A stretch of DNA of 50,091 bases. It comes from an uncultured Devosia sp. Lineage in GTDB: Bacteria; Pseudomonadota; Alphaproteobacteria; Rhizobiales; Devosiaceae. Positions 49,862 to 50,091 of the stretch are shown here, one piece after another (position 1 is the stretch's first letter; every line of letters starts with the position of its first letter). Position numbers and translations under genes: made by a program. Below the pieces are notes generated by a model. The model made no database searches. It saw nothing but the letters and a program-made list of their open reading frames with translations, and had not been told where the DNA came from. Where the stretch lies: NCBI RefSeq assembly GCF_913055165.1, contig NZ_CAJXJS010000024.1, positions 1-50,091 on the forward strand. Direction: 5' to 3'.

Positions 49862-50091
49862 GGCCGGTGTTAAGATTCGGGACGTGCCGAAGGTCCGCCC
49901 GGCCATGTGGCCTCGCGGTTCCGAAAATAAGAGCGGAGTCCCGAGACGGCCATCGTCCCTGAAACTAAAAAACTGAGACGAAAGCCGTCTCGGGAACGCC
50001 GGGATTTCTCGATAGGGGATTATTTTATGCGTGCTGTGCTTGCACCGGCTTTGTCTGGTGCAAGGATAGCCCGGCGCAGAGCCCCACAGCT
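49862..50091 (+). ncRNA. Large structured RNA leader, cut by window edge (speF element possible)
   Basis: Helices visible by eye: GGCCGG/CCGGCC (49862-49867, 49899-49904) enclosing TTCGG/CCGAA (49876-49880, 49887-49891); a perfect 12-bp TCCCGAGACGGC/GCCGTCTCGGGA (49939-49950, 49984-49995) with an A-rich 33-base loop; CGCCGGG/CCCGGCG (49997-50003, 50070-50076) enclosing CTTGCACC/GGTGCAAG (50039-50046, 50057-50064). An alternative GAGACG/CGTCTC pairing (49975-49980, 49986-49991) competes with the 12-bp stem, as in riboswitches. Size and style recall the alphaproteobacterial speF leader upstream of ornithine decarboxylase genes; the downstream gene is outside the window, so this name is a guess. 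The strand is inferred. 49798-49861 shows nothing else. Confidence 0.5.

Noticed and set aside
50027..50091. ATG with AGGGG upstream, open to the window end ('MRAVLAPALSG...')
   Set aside because: Its bases form both arms of the 8-bp hairpin and half of the long-range stem, so RNA structure explains them better; too short to judge. It could still be a leader peptide.

Overview
The window is a G+C-rich bacterial chromosome segment from an alphaproteobacterium, most likely of the order Hyphomicrobiales (Rhizobiales); a Devosia-type genome (Devosiaceae) would fit. The grounds are gene order (trpE-G-D-C-moaC-moeA-lexA ... comEC/gltX-gltA | lpxB-lpxA-fabZ-lpxD-bamA-rseP-cdsA-uppS-frr-pyrH-tsf-rpsB), the alphaproteobacterial LexA-box type GTTC-N7-GTTC, a SecG with a long Pro/Ala/Thr tail, and proteins such as DUF4169. 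No phage, transposase, CRISPR array, tRNA or rRNA was seen. The genus is inference.

Layout. 1-7.5 kb: the 3' part of metH, a stand-alone CobW-like fragment, a divergent pair (folD-DUF1643 leftward; a DUF1176-like secreted protein and a DUF1801 protein rightward), amn and a small membrane protein. 7.5-15.1 kb: leftward eno, an epimerase-like gene, pyrG, secG and tpiA, interrupted by a VOC protein, a TetR regulator divergent from a DUF1772 membrane protein, and a 58-aa DUF4169 gene. 15.2-23.7 kb: a rightward block, ppiD then trpE, trpG-trpD-trpC-moaC-moeA with stop/start overlaps, then lexA under two opposed SOS boxes. 23.7-28.6 kb: an insertion into the usual lexA-comEC neighbourhood holding a SnoaL-like gene and a sugar-acid module (IlvD/Edd dehydratase, KDGal kinase, KDPGal aldolase, SMP-30 lactonase) that forms most of a De Ley-Doudoroff galactonate-type route to pyruvate and glyceraldehyde-3-phosphate. 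28.6-33.7 kb: comEC (leftward), gltX and gltA (rightward). 33.7-45.8 kb: one long leftward array for lipid A (lpxD, fabZ, lpxA, lpxB), outer-membrane assembly (bamA), site-2 proteolysis (rseP), phospholipid and undecaprenyl precursors (cdsA, uppS) and translation (frr, pyrH, tsf, rpsB). lpxI, often found between lpxA and lpxB, is absent. 46.1-49.6 kb: dnaE, whose last quarter has clearly lower G+C and different codon choice.

The right edge is the most unusual part. Upstream of dnaE is a 32-codon membrane-peptide gene whose promoter carries a near-consensus LexA box between -35 and -10, reminiscent of the SOS-induced SidA-type division inhibitors. Reading rightward from about 49.86 kb to the window end is a run of nested inverted repeats that looks like a large structured 5' RNA leader; the alphaproteobacterial speF element is one candidate.
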